Shown here: positions 1 to 16,795 of the stretch, piece after piece
How the letters are laid out: every line of letters starts with the position of its first letter
Position numbering within the stretch: position 1 is the stretch's first letter
Translations under genes and position numbers: made by a program
Notes under the pieces: generated by a model
Databases searched by the model: none
The model's input: the letters and a program-made list of their open reading frames with translations, nothing else
Told to the model about the DNA's origin: nothing
Assembly: GCF_003287495.1 (NCBI RefSeq)
Contig: NZ_PRLE01000002.1
Location: 372,001-436,000, forward strand
Direction: 5' to 3'
Length of the DNA stretch: 64,000 bases
Source of the DNA: Faecalibacterium prausnitzii
GTDB lineage: Bacteria > Bacillota > Clostridia > Oscillospirales > Ruminococcaceae

Positions 1-36
1 AAAATCAAGGCCTAAATCAACCAAAAGCTACACGCC

Positions 37-76
37 CCCGGGTGTCCTGCAAAACAGGGCTCCCGGGAAATTTTTT
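37..76 (+). terminator. Rho-independent terminator of the upstream operon
   Basis: A 13-bp stem with one mismatch and one wobble (37-49 with 55-67) closes a CAAAA loop and is followed by a T run at 71-76. It lies just before the rpoB promoter, so it most likely ends an upstream operon (often rplJ-rplL in this order, which is inferred and not visible). Confidence 0.85.
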
Positions 77-98
77 GCACCAAAATGCGAAAAATGGC

Positions 99-127
99 TT
101 GACAGCAAGGCTTTTAGGGAGTATACT
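99..127 (+). promoter_or_regulatory. Sigma-A promoter of rpoB-rpoC
   Basis: TTGACA at 99-104 and TATACT at 122-127 are separated by 17 bp, close to the ideal housekeeping promoter. It sits between the upstream terminator and rpoB. Confidence 0.9.
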
Positions 128-133
128 AAACCA

Positions 134-323
134 GTATCACATAATGGCCTAGTGCGCCAAAAAGGGAGTTTGCGTGGAGCGAGCTTGGAGGACCGAACCG
201 AAAAGTTTGTGAAAAACGCCGAACTTCTCCGCGGGGCGTGGGTCGGATTATGTGTGTCTGCTCAAAATTCGACCTGCGTTATTGCAAATCCGTAGAGTAT
301 AAAAGTAAGGAGTGGTTGATTTT
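134..323 (+). other. Long untranslated leader of rpoB
   Basis: About 190 bases separate the predicted transcription start from the rpoB ATG. Segments around 194-200 and 240-246 (CCGAACC and GGGTCGG) could pair, so the leader may fold, but I do not recognise a known leader RNA and see no open reading frame with a good ribosome site. Confidence 0.35.
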
Positions 324-4166
<3,843 letters not shown>

Positions 4167-4293
4167 ATCCTGAACAAAGCTGTTTTTTGCCTGGCGCGGC
4201 GCGCGTGCTGCGTGCCGCGCGGGCAGGGAACAGAGGATTGCAAAGCCGCCTGTTATCATCGAGACAACTAGAGATTAAGAAAGGGTTCGTTTC

Positions 4294-7869
<3,576 letters not shown>

Positions 7870-7905
7870 GCGCTGCGTTCCCCTGAAACCGAATCCATAA
7901 ACGCG

Positions 7906-7945
7906 AAGCCGCTTCCACTGAGAAATTCGTGGAGGCGGCTTTTTT
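7906..7945 (+). terminator. Terminator of rpoBC
   Basis: A 13-bp stem (7906-7918 with 7929-7941, one G-T wobble) with loop TGAGAAATTC runs directly into a T tract. Confidence 0.9.
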
Positions 7946-7967
7946 GATCGGAAACAAACCGCTCAGG

Positions 7968-8005
7968 CCGCGCTTTGGCGCGGTCAGCTCCCCTGTTAGG
8001 GGAGC
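7968..8005 (+). repeat. Palindromic intergenic repeat, copy A
   Basis: Two adjacent hairpins, CCGCGC/GCGCGG (7968-7983) and GCTCCCC/GGGGAGC (7987-8005), lie between the rpoC terminator and the rpsL promoter. The second hairpin resembles AGCTCYCC...GGRGAGCC units at 16629-16730 and 24587-24637. Confidence 0.55.
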
Positions 8006-8059
8006 CGAATGGATGAAAAGAAAATTCGGCGAATAAAACAAAAAAATCTTGGAAAAACT

Positions 8060-8088
8060 GTTGACATTCCGAATCAAAGCGAGTATTA
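8060..8088 (+). promoter_or_regulatory. Promoter of rpsL
   Basis: TTGACA at 8060-8065 and TATTAT at 8083-8088 with 17-bp spacing. The rpsL-rpsG-fusA group therefore has its own start separate from rpoBC. Confidence 0.88.
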
Positions 8089-8174
8089 TATAACTGTTGC
8101 GCGTCCCTACGGGGATAGTGTGACAAAAAAGTCGGGACAAGCCCGATGTGCATTATTAAGAAAGGAGAAACAAA

Positions 8175-8603
8175 ATGCCTACTTTTAACCAGCTTGTACG
8201 CAAAGGCCGTCAGGTCCTGGAGACCAAGAGCACTGCTCCTGCACTGCTGAAGAGCTACAATTCTCAGAAGAAACAGTATTCTGATCTGAATAGCCCCCAG
8301 AAGCGTGGTGTCTGCACCGCTGTCCGTACCATGACCCCGAAGAAGCCTAACTCTGCTCTGCGTAAGGTTGCCCGTGTTCGCCTCACGAATGGTATTGAGG
8401 TCACCTCTTACATTCCCGGTATCGGCCATAACCTGCAGGAGCACTCCGTCGTGCTGATCCGTGGCGGCCGTGTTAAGGACCTGCCCGGTGTGCGTTACCA
8501 CATCATCCGTGGTACCCTGGATACCCAGGGTGTGGCAGGCCGTAACCAGGCCCGCTCCAAGTACGGCGCGAAGCGTCCTAAGGCCGGTGCTGCGAAGAAG
8601 TAA
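8175..8603 (+). CDS. rpsL: 30S ribosomal protein S12
   Basis: S12 lines the decoding centre of the small subunit. The 142-residue product has the conserved core [28 protein letters not shown] and [17 protein letters not shown]. Lys56 and Lys101 correspond to the streptomycin-contact lysines 42 and 87 of the Escherichia coli protein, so the allele looks sensitive. Residues about 21-40 are an insertion relative to E. coli S12, normal for Clostridia. AAAGGAG at 8161-8167 sets the ATG. Confidence 0.98.
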   Translation: MPTFNQLVRKGRQVLETKSTAPALLKSYNSQKKQYSDLNSPQKRGVCTAVRTMTPKKPNSALRKVARVRLTNGIEVTSYIPGIGHNLQEHSVVLIRGGRVKDLPGVRYHIIRGTLDTQGVAGRNQARSKYGAKRPKAGAAKK

Positions 8604-8762
8604 TTAAGGAACGAACCGCCATAAACGGCTTTCCATTATATAAATAACAAGTCTGCAATGCAGATGGGCAACAGTTTATGTAAGGTCAGCTCTTTGTGAC
8701 ACAACGGGAGTTTTATTACTTTCGAGTACCGATGATATCATTCTGTGAAGGAGGGAAGAAAG

Positions 8763-9233
8763 ATGCCTAGAAGAGGTAACATTGCTAAGCGCGATGTCTT
8801 AGCTGATCCTATTTACAATTCCAAGATGGTCACTCGTCTGGTCAACAGCGTGATGCTGGATGGCAAGAAGGGCGTCGCTCAGAAGATCGTTTATGAAGCT
8901 TTCTCCATGATTCAGGAGAAGACCGGCAACGATCCTCTGGAGACTTTCGAGAAGGCGATGGAGAACATCATGCCCAGCCTCGAGTGCAAGACCCGCCGCG
9001 TTGGTGGCGCGAACTACCAGGTTCCTCTGGAAGTGAGCCCCGCCCGCCGCGAGACCCTGGGCCTGCGCTGGCTGACTGCTTACAGCCGCAGCCGTGGTGA
9101 GAAGACCATGGCACAGCGTCTGGCTGCTGAGATCATGGATGCTGCCAACAACACTGGTAACGCCGTGAAGAAGCGCGAGGATACCCACAAGATGGCCGAG
9201 GCCAACAAGGCTTTCGCTCATTTCCGTTATTGA
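8763..9233 (+). CDS. rpsG: 30S ribosomal protein S7
   Basis: S7 nucleates assembly of the 30S head by binding the 3' major domain of 16S rRNA. The 156-residue product matches the family throughout ([20 protein letters not shown] at the start, [16 protein letters not shown] in the middle, [20 protein letters not shown] at the end). AAGGAGG at 8748-8754 fits ATG 8763; the upstream in-frame codons lie inside that ribosome site. It follows rpsL after 159 bases that hold a small hairpin near 8650 but no clear terminator, so read-through is expected. Confidence 0.98.
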   Translation: MPRRGNIAKRDVLADPIYNSKMVTRLVNSVMLDGKKGVAQKIVYEAFSMIQEKTGNDPLETFEKAMENIMPSLECKTRRVGGANYQVPLEVSPARRETLGLRWLTAYSRSRGEKTMAQRLAAEIMDAANNTGNAVKKREDTHKMAEANKAFAHFRY

Positions 9234-9257
9234 TCTGTTCTGTAGGAGGTTAATTTC

Positions 9258-11384
9258 ATGGCTACTCCCAGAGAAGTTTCTCTTCAGATGACGAGAAATA
9301 TCGGCATTATGGCCCATATTGATGCTGGTAAGACGACGACTACCGAGCGTATTCTGTACTACACCGGCATCAACCACAAGATCGGCGAAGTTCACGACGG
9401 CGGCGCTACCATGGACTGGATGGTCCAGGAGCAGGAGCGTGGTATTACCATCACCTCCGCAGCCACCACTTGCTACTGGAGCCATTCTGAGACCCAGAAG
9501 GACCCCGTTGCATTTAAGAAGAACCGTCACCGCATCAACATCATCGACACCCCGGGCCACGTGGACTTCACTGTTGAGGTCCAGCGCTCCCTGCGCGTTC
9601 TGGACGGTTCTGTGACCGTTCTGGCCGCTAAGGGTGGTGTCGAGCCGCAGTCTGAGACCGTTTGGCGTCAGGCTGACGAATACAAGGTTCCCCGTATGGT
9701 GTACGTCAACAAGATGGATACCATGGGTGCCGACTTCTTCCGCTGCATCAAGATGCTGCATGATCGTCTGCACGCCAACGGCGTTGCAATTCAGCTGCCT
9801 ATCGGCCAGGAGGATACTTTCCGTGGTATCGTTGACCTGGTTGACATGAACGCTGAGGTCTACTACGACGACATGGGCAACGACATGCGCTGTGAGCCCA
9901 TTCCCGAGGATATGGTCGAGCAGGCTGAGGAGTATCGCAACATCCTGATCGAGGCTGTTGCTGAGAACGACGAAGAGCTGATGGAGAAGTATCTCGAGGG
10001 CGAGGAGATCACCAAGGCTGAGCTGAAGGCCGCTATCCGCAAGGAGACCATCGCCAACACTCTGGTCCCCGTTACCTGCGGTTCTTCCTACAAGAACCGT
10101 GGTGTCCAGAAGCTGCTGGACGCCATCGTGGATTATATGCCCGCACCTACTGATGTCGAGGACATCAAGGGTGTGAATCCTGAGACCGAAGAGCAGGAGA
10201 CCCGTCCGTCTTCCGACGACGCTCCGTTTGCCGCTCTGGCCTTTAAGATCGCTACCGACCCGTTCGTTGGTAAGCTGGCATACTTCCGTGTTTACTCCGG
10301 CAAGGTTGAGGCAGGTACTACTGTCTACAACTCCGTGAAGGACACCAAGGAGCGTATGGGCCGCATCCTGCAGATGCACTCCAACCACCGCAAGGATATC
10401 GACTGCTGCTACGCAGGTGATATCGCTGCCGTTGTCGGTCTGAAGAACACCACCACTGGTGATACTCTGTGTGATGAGAATCATCCCATCATTCTGGAGT
10501 CCATGAAGTTCCCCGAGCCCGTTATCCGCGTTGCCATTGAGCCTAAGACCAAGGCCGGCAACGAGAAAATGGGCATTGCGCTGGCAAAGCTGGCCGAAGA
10601 GGACCCCACCTTTAAGACCTACACCGATGAAGAGACCGGCCAGACCATCATTGCTGGTATGGGCGAGCTGCACCTGGAGATCATTGTTGACCGTCTGCTG
10701 CGTGAGTTCAAGGTTGAAGCAAACGTGGGTGCACCCCAGGTTGCTTACCGTGAGACCATCCGCAAAGAGGCCAACCAGGAGACCAAGTACGCACGTCAGT
10801 CCGGTGGTAAGGGCCAGTACGGTCACGTCAAGATCAAGATCGAGCCCAACGAGCCCGGTAAGGGTTACGAGTTCGTCAATGCCATCGTTGGCGGCGCGAT
10901 CCCGAAGGAATACATCCCGGCTATCGACAACGGTATCCAGGGTGCTATGAAGTCCGGCGTTCTGGCAGGCTATCCTGTCGTTGACGTCAAGGTCACCCTG
11001 TGGGATGGTTCTTATCATGAGGTCGACTCCTCTGAGATGGCGTTCTCCATTGCGGGTTCTATGGCATTCAAGGATGCTATGCGCAAGGCGGATCCCATCA
11101 TCACCGAGCCTATCATGAAAGTTGCTGTCATCGTTCCCGACGAGTATCTGGGCGATGTGATCGGCGACCTGAATGCTCGCCGTGGTCAGATCCAGGGCAT
11201 GGAGGCAATGGCTGGCACCCAGCGTGTCAACGCGTTCGTTCCTCTGGCTCAGATGTTCGGCTATGCCACCGACCTGCGTTCCAAGACTCAGGGCCGTGGC
11301 CAGTATGTCATGGAGCCGTCTCACTACGAGCCGGTGCCCAAGAACATTGCCGACCAGATCATTGCTGGCCGCACCAAGGGCTGA
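9258..11384 (+). CDS. fusA: Translation elongation factor G
   Basis: EF-G is the GTPase that drives tRNA-mRNA translocation. The 708-residue product has GTP-binding motifs AHIDAGKTT (residues about 19-27), the DTPGH switch-II motif and NKMD. Domains II to V follow, with the [10 protein letters not shown] and [18 protein letters not shown] signatures. AGGAGGT at 9244-9250 precedes the ATG and the gene lies 24 bases after rpsG, so it belongs to the rpsL operon. Length is standard. A hairpin after the stop (11405-11436) likely ends or attenuates the transcript before tuf. Confidence 0.98.
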   Translation: MATPREVSLQMTRNIGIMAHIDAGKTTTTERILYYTGINHKIGEVHDGGATMDWMVQEQERGITITSAATTCYWSHSETQKDPVAFKKNRHRINIIDTPGHVDFTVEVQRSLRVLDGSVTVLAAKGGVEPQSETVWRQADEYKVPRMVYVNKMDTMGADFFRCIKMLHDRLHANGVAIQLPIGQEDTFRGIVDLVDMNAEVYYDDMGNDMRCEPIPEDMVEQAEEYRNILIEAVAENDEELMEKYLEGEEITKAELKAAIRKETIANTLVPVTCGSSYKNRGVQKLLDAIVDYMPAPTDVEDIKGVNPETEEQETRPSSDDAPFAALAFKIATDPFVGKLAYFRVYSGKVEAGTTVYNSVKDTKERMGRILQMHSNHRKDIDCCYAGDIAAVVGLKNTTTGDTLCDENHPIILESMKFPEPVIRVAIEPKTKAGNEKMGIALAKLAEEDPTFKTYTDEETGQTIIAGMGELHLEIIVDRLLREFKVEANVGAPQVAYRETIRKEANQETKYARQSGGKGQYGHVKIKIEPNEPGKGYEFVNAIVGGAIPKEYIPAIDNGIQGAMKSGVLAGYPVVDVKVTLWDGSYHEVDSSEMAFSIAGSMAFKDAMRKADPIITEPIMKVAVIVPDEYLGDVIGDLNARRGQIQGMEAMAGTQRVNAFVPLAQMFGYATDLRSKTQGRGQYVMEPSHYEPVPKNIADQIIAGRTKG

Positions 11385-11404
11385 TCGTTGAAAAACGGAT
11401 AATG

Positions 11405-11438
11405 ATTTTGCCGGGGTAGTGTAACTCCGGCAAAATTT
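11405..11438 (+). terminator. Terminator between fusA and tuf
   Basis: A 12-bp stem (11405-11416 with 11425-11436, one wobble) has A-rich and T-rich bases at its foot. The T run after it is only three bases, so termination may be partial. Confidence 0.6.
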
Positions 11439-11451
11439 CCTGTAAAAGCAC

Positions 11452-11480
11452 TTGATTTTACAGGGCAAATTTAGTAGAAT
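11452..11480 (+). promoter_or_regulatory. Promoter of tuf
   Basis: TTGATT at 11452-11457 and TAGAAT at 11475-11480 with 17-bp spacing, 75 bases before the tuf ATG. Confidence 0.7.
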
Positions 11481-11555
11481 AGTTTTGCAATGCAATTCTG
11501 TATGTGCAGGACTGTTGTAACCAATATCAAAACCTAATTAAGGGAGGATATTCCA

Positions 11556-12761
11556 ATGGCTGAAAAGGCAAAGTTCGACCGTTCTAAGCCGCATGTTAAC
11601 ATCGGCACCATCGGTCACGTTGACCACGGCAAGACCACTCTGACCGCCGCTATCACCAAGTATCTGGCACTGAAGGGCGACGCAGACTTCATGGATTATG
11701 CCAACATCGATAAGGCTCCCGAGGAGCGCGCTCGTGGTATCACGATCAACTCCGCTCACGTTGAGTATCAGACCGACGCTCGTCACTACGCTCACGTTGA
11801 CTGCCCGGGCCATGCTGACTACGTTAAGAACATGATCACCGGTGCTGCTCAGATGGACGGCGCTATCCTGGTCGTTGCTGCTACCGATGGTCCCATGCCC
11901 CAGACCCGTGAGCACATCCTGCTGGCTCGTCAGGTCGGCGTGCCTTATATCGTCGTGTTCATGAACAAGTGCGATATGGTCGACGACGAGGAGCTGCTGG
12001 ATCTGGTCGAGATGGAGATCCGTGAGCTGCTGAGCGAGTATGACTTCCCCGGCGACGATACCCCGATCATCCGTGGTTCCGCTCTGAAGGCTCTGGAGTC
12101 CACCTCCAAGGATCCTGATGCACCCGAGTATGCTTGCATCAAAGAGCTGATGGACGCTGTTGACTCCTACATCCCCAACCCGGATCGTGAGGAGGACAAG
12201 CCCTTCCTGATGCCCATCGAGGATGTCATGACCATTTCTGGCCGTGGTACCGTTGCTACCGGTCGTGTTGAGCGTGGTGTTGCCAAGGTTGGCGATGCTA
12301 TGGAGATCGTCGGCATCAAGCCCGATCGTCTGACCACCACCATCACCGGCCTGGAGATGTTCCGTAAGTCTCTGGACTTCGCTGAGGCTGGCGATAACAT
12401 CGGCGCTCTGCTGCGTGGTGTTGATCGTACCCAGATCGAGCGTGGCCAGGTTCTGGCTAAGCCCGGCACTGTGCACCCCCACAAGGTCTTTGAGGCTCAG
12501 GTCTACGTCCTGACCAAGGACGAGGGCGGCCGTCACACCCCGTTCTTCTCCAACTATCGTCCTCAGTTCTACTTCCGTACCACCGACGTGACCGGCATCA
12601 TCACCCTGCCGGAAGGCACCGAGATGTGCATGCCTGGCGATAACGTCATGATGCACGTTGAGCTGCTGACCCCCGTTGCTATGGAAGAGGGCCTGCGTTT
12701 CGCTATCCGTGAGGGTGGCCGTACCGTTGGTTCTGGCGTCGTCGGAAAGATCATTGAGTGA
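11556..12761 (+). CDS. tuf: Translation elongation factor Tu
   Basis: EF-Tu delivers aminoacyl-tRNA to the ribosome. The 401-residue product carries GHVDHGKT at 20-27, the effector region around [17 protein letters not shown] and NKCD, then the two beta-barrel domains ending in [18 protein letters not shown] strong AGGGAGG site precedes the ATG. It has its own promoter and a strong terminator, so it can be expressed apart from fusA. Only one tuf copy is visible in the window. Confidence 0.98.
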   Translation: MAEKAKFDRSKPHVNIGTIGHVDHGKTTLTAAITKYLALKGDADFMDYANIDKAPEERARGITINSAHVEYQTDARHYAHVDCPGHADYVKNMITGAAQMDGAILVVAATDGPMPQTREHILLARQVGVPYIVVFMNKCDMVDDEELLDLVEMEIRELLSEYDFPGDDTPIIRGSALKALESTSKDPDAPEYACIKELMDAVDSYIPNPDREEDKPFLMPIEDVMTISGRGTVATGRVERGVAKVGDAMEIVGIKPDRLTTTITGLEMFRKSLDFAEAGDNIGALLRGVDRTQIERGQVLAKPGTVHPHKVFEAQVYVLTKDEGGRHTPFFSNYRPQFYFRTTDVTGIITLPEGTEMCMPGDNVMMHVELLTPVAMEEGLRFAIREGGRTVGSGVVGKIIE

Positions 12762-12806
12762 TTTTGACCCTGTGCGCCTGTTCTAAGGCAAAAGGTTAAA
12801 CTTACA

Positions 12807-12845
12807 AAGAGTCTTCCCATTCCGGAGAGTGGGAAGGCTCTTTTT
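12807..12845 (+). terminator. Terminator of tuf
   Basis: A 13-bp stem (12807-12819 with 12830-12842) followed by a T run. Confidence 0.9.
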
Positions 12846-12873
12846 GCGTCCCCGGGGGATTTACTGCAAAAAT

Positions 12874-12919
12874 AAAGAGTGCTGCACGGCTTTCAAACGA
12901 GCTGTCAGCACTCTTTTTT
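12874..12919. terminator. Bidirectional terminator between tuf and the PfkB kinase gene
   Basis: AAAGAGTGCTG at 12874-12884 pairs perfectly with CAGCACTCTTT at 12906-12916. T runs follow on the plus strand and, as A runs, on the minus strand, so it can stop the convergent kinase transcript. Confidence 0.85.
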
Positions 12920-12937
12920 ACTTTATGGGAGATGGAT

Positions 12938-13870
12938 TCAGTCCACAACAGGAATATCCAGCCCGAATTCCAGAGGGCGGAAGCGGGGACAGACATTGTC
13001 CGAGGTGCAGATGACCGAGGCAGCCAGACGGCTGCCGATCTCACAGGACTGGGCCGGATTTTTGCCGTAGGTCAGGCCAATGACCGTGCCGGCAAAGAAC
13101 GAATCGCCTGCGCCGGTGGTGTCAATGACGTCTACCTTTTTGGCGGGGATAATACCACTCTCACCGTTGTGGCTGGCGTAGACAGCGCCCTGACCACCCA
13201 TGGTGACCACCATGCAGGGGATATTGGCACTGTGGACATTGGCGGCCAGAACTTCCCGCATCTGAGTGGGGCTCAGGTGGTCGTAATCGTCCGAGAAGAG
13301 GAGCCCGGCTTCCTGCTGGTTGCAGACGAAGCAGTCGATCTGCTGCAGGAAATCCCGGCGCTCCATGGCAATGCTCATGTTGGAGACTGCCGCAAAAACT
13401 TTTTTATTGTACTTTTTGGCAAAGCGGAGCACCTGCTTGACGGTATCTTTTTCGAGATCCAGCTCCAGCGCAATGCTGTCACAGTCCTTGAAGATCTCAT
13501 CGCCCTTTTCTTCCAGCAGGCGGGTGAGGGGGCTGGTGTCCGGCCGCTTGGAGATGGCGGCGCAGACGTCGCCGTCGTTGTCAAAGACAGCCAGCCAGGT
13601 GCCCATACCATCCGGTACCGTCCGGATGTACTTCGTGTTGACCTTGTGGGCCTTCAGCTTGTTGATGACATCCTGGCCGATGCCGGTGTCGTCTACCAGA
13701 CTGACGAACGTGGGCCGCAGCTCCACATTGGCAATGTCTTCCGCCACGTTGCGGCTCACACCGCCGTGCACTTGCTCTACCCGGCCGGCATTTCGTCCGC
13801 CCGGGATATAGGTGGAGAGGGGATAGCCCTTGATGTCCACAAACACCGCGCCAATTACAACGATTCCCAT
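12938..13870 (-). CDS. PfkB-family carbohydrate or nucleoside kinase
   Basis: A ribokinase-fold sugar or nucleoside kinase of 310 residues. Seen in the protein are the N-terminal substrate signature with GGVSRNVAEDIANV (residues about 37-50) and the C-terminal signature DTTGAGDSFFAG. The Asp of GAGD in that signature is the catalytic base. The family uses ATP to phosphorylate a hydroxymethyl group of the sugar. The pattern is compatible with pseudouridine or adenosine kinase relatives, but substrate cannot be read from sequence. It is transcribed alone from a good minus-strand promoter (13908-13936). It ends at the bidirectional terminator shared with tuf. Confidence 0.9.
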   Translation of the reverse strand: MGIVVIGAVFVDIKGYPLSTYIPGGRNAGRVEQVHGGVSRNVAEDIANVELRPTFVSLVDDTGIGQDVINKLKAHKVNTKYIRTVPDGMGTWLAVFDNDGDVCAAISKRPDTSPLTRLLEEKGDEIFKDCDSIALELDLEKDTVKQVLRFAKKYNKKVFAAVSNMSIAMERRDFLQQIDCFVCNQQEAGLLFSDDYDHLSPTQMREVLAANVHSANIPCMVVTMGGQGAVYASHNGESGIIPAKKVDVIDTTGAGDSFFAGTVIGLTYGKNPAQSCEIGSRLAASVICTSDNVCPRFRPLEFGLDIPVVD

Positions 13871-13907
13871 AGTGTTTTCCTTTCCTGTTCCGATTCAGAT
13901 TATCTTT

Positions 13908-13936
13908 ATTGTATCGGGTTTGCAGGGCGGGGTCAA
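13908..13936 (-). promoter_or_regulatory. Promoter of the PfkB kinase gene
   Basis: On the minus strand TTGACC and TACAAT are spaced by 17 bp. The -10 context CCGATACAATAAAG is nearly the same as in the lipoprotein promoter at 41248-41277. Confidence 0.8.
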
Positions 13937-13950
13937 GAGCAAAGGGCAGC

Positions 13951-13983
13951 AAAAAGCACGCGGAGCCCAAAGGCCCCGCGTGC
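13951..13983 (-). terminator. Terminator of the small membrane protein gene
   Basis: GCACGCGGAGCC (13956-13967) pairs with GGCCCCGCGTGC (13972-13983). The minus-strand transcript then runs into five Ts (A run at 13951-13955). Confidence 0.88.
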
Positions 13984-13998
13984 GGTGGGAATCAGAAT

Positions 13999-14211
13999 TT
14001 AGCTGTCCATATGCTGCTCCACAAAGTTATCTACCATTTTATCCAGCTGGCAGATCGCGTGCTCGGCACCTTTGGCCAGTTTGCGGGCGGTGCGCTTGAC
14101 CTGCCGCTGGTTCTGGGTGGCGGCCATGGTGCCCACGGCGCCCAGTGCGGCTCCGGCAGCCATGCCCACCAGCAGGGAGCCGGTGGGGCTGGAATGAGAT
14201 GTGTTTTTCAT
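13999..14211 (-). CDS. Small YtxH-like membrane protein
   Basis: A 70-residue product with one glycine- and alanine-rich hydrophobic segment (residues about 12-31, GSLLVGMAAGAALGAVGTMAA) followed by a basic, helical tail. This resembles YtxH/general-stress type small envelope proteins, a weak likeness based on shape only. GAGAGGAGAG precedes the ATG. It is monocistronic, with its own strong terminator. No function can be assigned. Confidence 0.7.
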   Translation of the reverse strand: MKNTSHSSPTGSLLVGMAAGAALGAVGTMAATQNQRQVKRTARKLAKGAEHAICQLDKMVDNFVEQHMDS

Positions 14212-14305
14212 GGGGACTCTCCTCTCTGTTCACAAATTTTTCAGGCGATGTTCCTAGTATTTCCGCCAAAGAATCCACTATGCGCTTTTTTTGCGCAGGA
14301 AAATG

Positions 14306-14314
14306 TGGTATACT
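14306..14314 (+). promoter_or_regulatory. Extended -10 promoter of the pyridoxal kinase family operon
   Basis: TGGTATACT is an extended -10 element. No good -35 lies 17 bp upstream (the stretch is T-rich), which is common for extended -10 promoters. It would start the pdxK-trmL-DegV transcript. Confidence 0.6.
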
Positions 14315-14389
14315 GTATCATACGCTGATAAAATCGGCTTGGTGTGTGCACCGTGCCGGGCAGCGCATTCTGCGAAGGAGGCTTCTTTT

Positions 14390-15223
14390 TTGCTGAAATT
14401 GACGGAACCGAAGAAAGTTCTCTGCATCCACGACCTTTCGGGGGTGGGGCGGTGCAGCCTGGCAGTCATCCTGCCGGTGCTGTCGGTCATGGGCGTGCAG
14501 CCTGTGGCGCTGCCCACCGTGGTGCTCTCGACCCATACGGGCGGGTTTGGCACCCCGGCCCGGCTGGACGGCTGTGATTACGGCATGGCCGCGCTGGAGC
14601 ATTACCGGGAGCTGGGACTGGAATTTGACTGTATTTATACCGGATACCTCGGCGGCGAGGCGCAGACGGCGATTGCGGAAAAAGCCTTTGACCTGTGGCC
14701 TGCGGCCAAGAAAGTGGTGGACCCGGTGATGGGGGATAACGGCAAGGCCTACTCCACCGTGACCCCGGAATTCATCGACCGGATGCGGACCCTCTGCCAG
14801 CGGGCAGACCTGATTCTGCCCAACGTGACAGAAGCCGGGCTGCTGCTCCGGAAAGAAACGCTCCCGGAGAATTTCGACGAGGCTGGGGCCCAGGCTTTGG
14901 CCGACGAGCTGACCACGCTGGCCCCGGATGCCATCGTTACCGGGGTGGCCATGGGAAAGTACATCGGCTGCGCGGGTGCGGGCCGGGACCGTTTTGTCAT
15001 CAAAAAGCTGCACATTGAGCGGAGCTTCCCCGGCACGGGAGATCTGTACGGGGCAGTGCTCATCGGCTCGCTCATTCAGGGCAATGTCATGAGCGCGGCG
15101 GCGGACAACGCGGCGGAGTTCGTCTCCCTGGCCATCCAGAAGACGCCCGCCGACCAGGATACCCGCTTCGGCGTCTGGTTTGAGCCGTTGCTGCCCCGCC
15201 TGTGCCCGCTGCGGGAGTTTTAA
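14390..15223 (+). CDS. Pyridoxal/pyridoxamine kinase family protein
   Basis: A ribokinase-fold kinase of 277 residues related to PdxK/PdxY, which phosphorylate B6 vitamers for salvage to pyridoxal phosphate. Visible are the N-terminal CIHDLSGVGRCSL segment, the PTVVLSTHTGGF active-site region, DPVMGDNGK, and the catalytic GTGDLYGAVL motif near residue 220. I chose TTG at 14390 because GAAGGAG at 14374-14380 is 9 bases upstream; the longer in-frame version starts inside the promoter. It heads a tight run with trmL (12 bases) and the DegV gene (7 bases). Confidence 0.85.
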   Translation: MLKLTEPKKVLCIHDLSGVGRCSLAVILPVLSVMGVQPVALPTVVLSTHTGGFGTPARLDGCDYGMAALEHYRELGLEFDCIYTGYLGGEAQTAIAEKAFDLWPAAKKVVDPVMGDNGKAYSTVTPEFIDRMRTLCQRADLILPNVTEAGLLLRKETLPENFDEAGAQALADELTTLAPDAIVTGVAMGKYIGCAGAGRDRFVIKKLHIERSFPGTGDLYGAVLIGSLIQGNVMSAAADNAAEFVSLAIQKTPADQDTRFGVWFEPLLPRLCPLREF

Positions 15224-15235
15224 GGAGGCAAGCCA

Positions 15236-15742
15236 ATGGAACATAAACCGACGCTGAATATCGTTCTGGTAGAGCCCCGCATCCCCCAGAACACCGGCAA
15301 TGTGGCCCGCACCTGTGCCTGCACGGCCTGCCGGCTGCATCTGGTGGGGCCTATGGGCTTTGCCATTGATGACAAAAAGCTCAAGCACGCCGGGCTGGAT
15401 TACTGGCACTACCTCGACATCCATTACTATGATGGATTGGAGGATTTTTTTGCCAAGAACGAGGGCCCGTTTTACTACTTTACCACCAAAGCGCCTCAGC
15501 GCTACACCGATGTGGCCTACCCGGACGGGGCGTATCTCGTCTTCGGGCGGGAGGACGCGGGCCTGCCGGAGGCTTTGCTGGCGGCCAATCAGGAGCACTG
15601 CGTCCGGATGCCCATGCGGGACACCTGCCGCAGCCTGAACCTTTCCAACAGTGTGGCGGTGGGCGTGTATGAAGCCCTGCGTCAGTGGGATTTCCCGGAG
15701 CTGCTGGACCATGGCCACCTGCGCGACTATGAATGGAAATGA
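15236..15742 (+). CDS. trmL: tRNA (cytidine(34)-2'-O)-methyltransferase
   Basis: A SPOUT-fold RNA methyltransferase that 2'-O-methylates the wobble base of leucine tRNAs. The 168-residue product has the three SPOUT blocks. These are PRIPQNTGNVARTC near the start, LVFGREDAGLPE in the middle and the knot motif RSLNLSNSVAVGVYEALRQ near the C-terminus. Length matches the TrmL/CspR subgroup. AAGGAGG lies upstream. The stop is 7 bases before the DegV start, so the two are co-transcribed. Confidence 0.93.
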   Translation: MEHKPTLNIVLVEPRIPQNTGNVARTCACTACRLHLVGPMGFAIDDKKLKHAGLDYWHYLDIHYYDGLEDFFAKNEGPFYYFTTKAPQRYTDVAYPDGAYLVFGREDAGLPEALLAANQEHCVRMPMRDTCRSLNLSNSVAVGVYEALRQWDFPELLDHGHLRDYEWK

Positions 15743-15749
15743 GGAAACT

Positions 15750-16622
15750 ATGAGCAAAATTGCAATTTTGACCGATTCCTCCTGCGATATCCCGCAGGAG
15801 CTGGCCGAGAAGTACGGCATTGACATTATGGGCTTCCACATTCTGCTGGACGATGTGGACTATGTGGAGCGGGAGAGCTGTACCAACATTGAATTTTATG
15901 ACAAGATGCGCGCTGCCAAGGGCATCCCCTCCACGGCGGCCATCACCCCCATCCAGTTCTGTGAGCAGTATTGCAAGTATGTGGACGAGGGCTACACGGA
16001 TGTCATCCATGTGCCCATCAACAAGTCTGGCTCCTCCACCTACAACAACGCTGTGATGGCACAGGGAATGCTGCGGGAAGAGCGCCCGGAGCACCACCTG
16101 AAGATCCACCTCATCGACCCCCACACCTACTCCATGGTGTTTGGCTGGTATCTGTGTGAGATGGCCCGCAAGCTGCGCAACGGCGCGGAGATCCCCATGG
16201 TCATCCACGAGTTTGAGGACAGGATGAACCGGATGGAGATCATCCTGGGACCCTACAGCCTCAAGCAGATGAAGAAGAGCGGACGCATTTCCGCCGCCGC
16301 CGCTGTCATGGGCGAGCTTATGGGCATCCGGCCCATCATCACCCTCATCGACGGCAAGACCAAGGTGGAAGGAAAAGTGCGCGGCGACGACAAAGTGGTG
16401 CCTGCGATGATCGAGCTGTGCAAGAAGCGTGCTGGGGATGTGGAAGACTTTGATTATATGATCGGTCACACCAACATCCCGCAGGCGGCAGAGCTGGAAA
16501 AGGCCTGCAAGAAAGCCTTTGGCAAAGACCCGCTTATCACCTTTACGCTGGGCGGCGTCGTTTCTGCCAACACCGGCCCCGATACCCTGGCGCTGGTGTA
16601 TGTGGGCCACGCAAGAGACTAA
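15750..16622 (+). CDS. DegV family fatty-acid-binding protein
   Basis: DegV/FakB-type proteins bind a single fatty acid and present it to the FakA kinase. The 290-residue product starts MSKIAILTDSSCDIP (family hallmark). It contains the STAAITPIQF segment, the substrate loop VPINKSGSSTYNNA and the GPYSLKQMKKSGRISAAAA motif with the conserved Ser/Arg. The ATG at 15750 is preceded by GAGGAAAC. The longer frame start (15651) lies inside trmL and is not favoured. It ends the operon at the branched terminator 16629-16735. Confidence 0.9.
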   Translation: MSKIAILTDSSCDIPQELAEKYGIDIMGFHILLDDVDYVERESCTNIEFYDKMRAAKGIPSTAAITPIQFCEQYCKYVDEGYTDVIHVPINKSGSSTYNNAVMAQGMLREERPEHHLKIHLIDPHTYSMVFGWYLCEMARKLRNGAEIPMVIHEFEDRMNRMEIILGPYSLKQMKKSGRISAAAAVMGELMGIRPIITLIDGKTKVEGKVRGDDKVVPAMIELCKKRAGDVEDFDYMIGHTNIPQAAELEKACKKAFGKDPLITFTLGGVVSANTGPDTLALVYVGHARD

Positions 16623-16628
16623 AAATAC

Positions 16629-16735
16629 GCCCTCTCCGTCTCGCAAATGCTCGACAGCTCCCCCAAAGAGGGAGCCAGGTCTTGCCTCTCCCTTTGGGAG
16701 AGGTGCGGAGCAAAGCGAAGCGGAGAGGGCTTTTT
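16629..16735 (+). terminator. Branched palindromic repeat (copy B) acting as terminator
   Basis: Outer 10-bp stem GCCCTCTCCG (16629-16638) with CGGAGAGGGC (16721-16730) followed by five Ts. Inside are two more hairpins, GCTCCC/GGGAGC (16657-16675) and CCTCTCC/GGGAGAGG (16685-16702). The inner units match the palindromic repeats at 7968-8005 and 24587-24637. Confidence 0.8.
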
Positions 16736-16736
16736 G

Positions 16737-16765
16737 TTGCATTCTCATCATTTTTATGCTATAAT
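16737..16765 (+). promoter_or_regulatory. Promoter of queT
   Basis: TTGCAT at 16737-16742 and perfect TATAAT at 16760-16765 with 17-bp spacing and a TG extension (TGCTATAAT). Confidence 0.88.
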
Positions 16766-16795
16766 TCTCTCTGCTGTGCCTGGGGCACAGCTCCA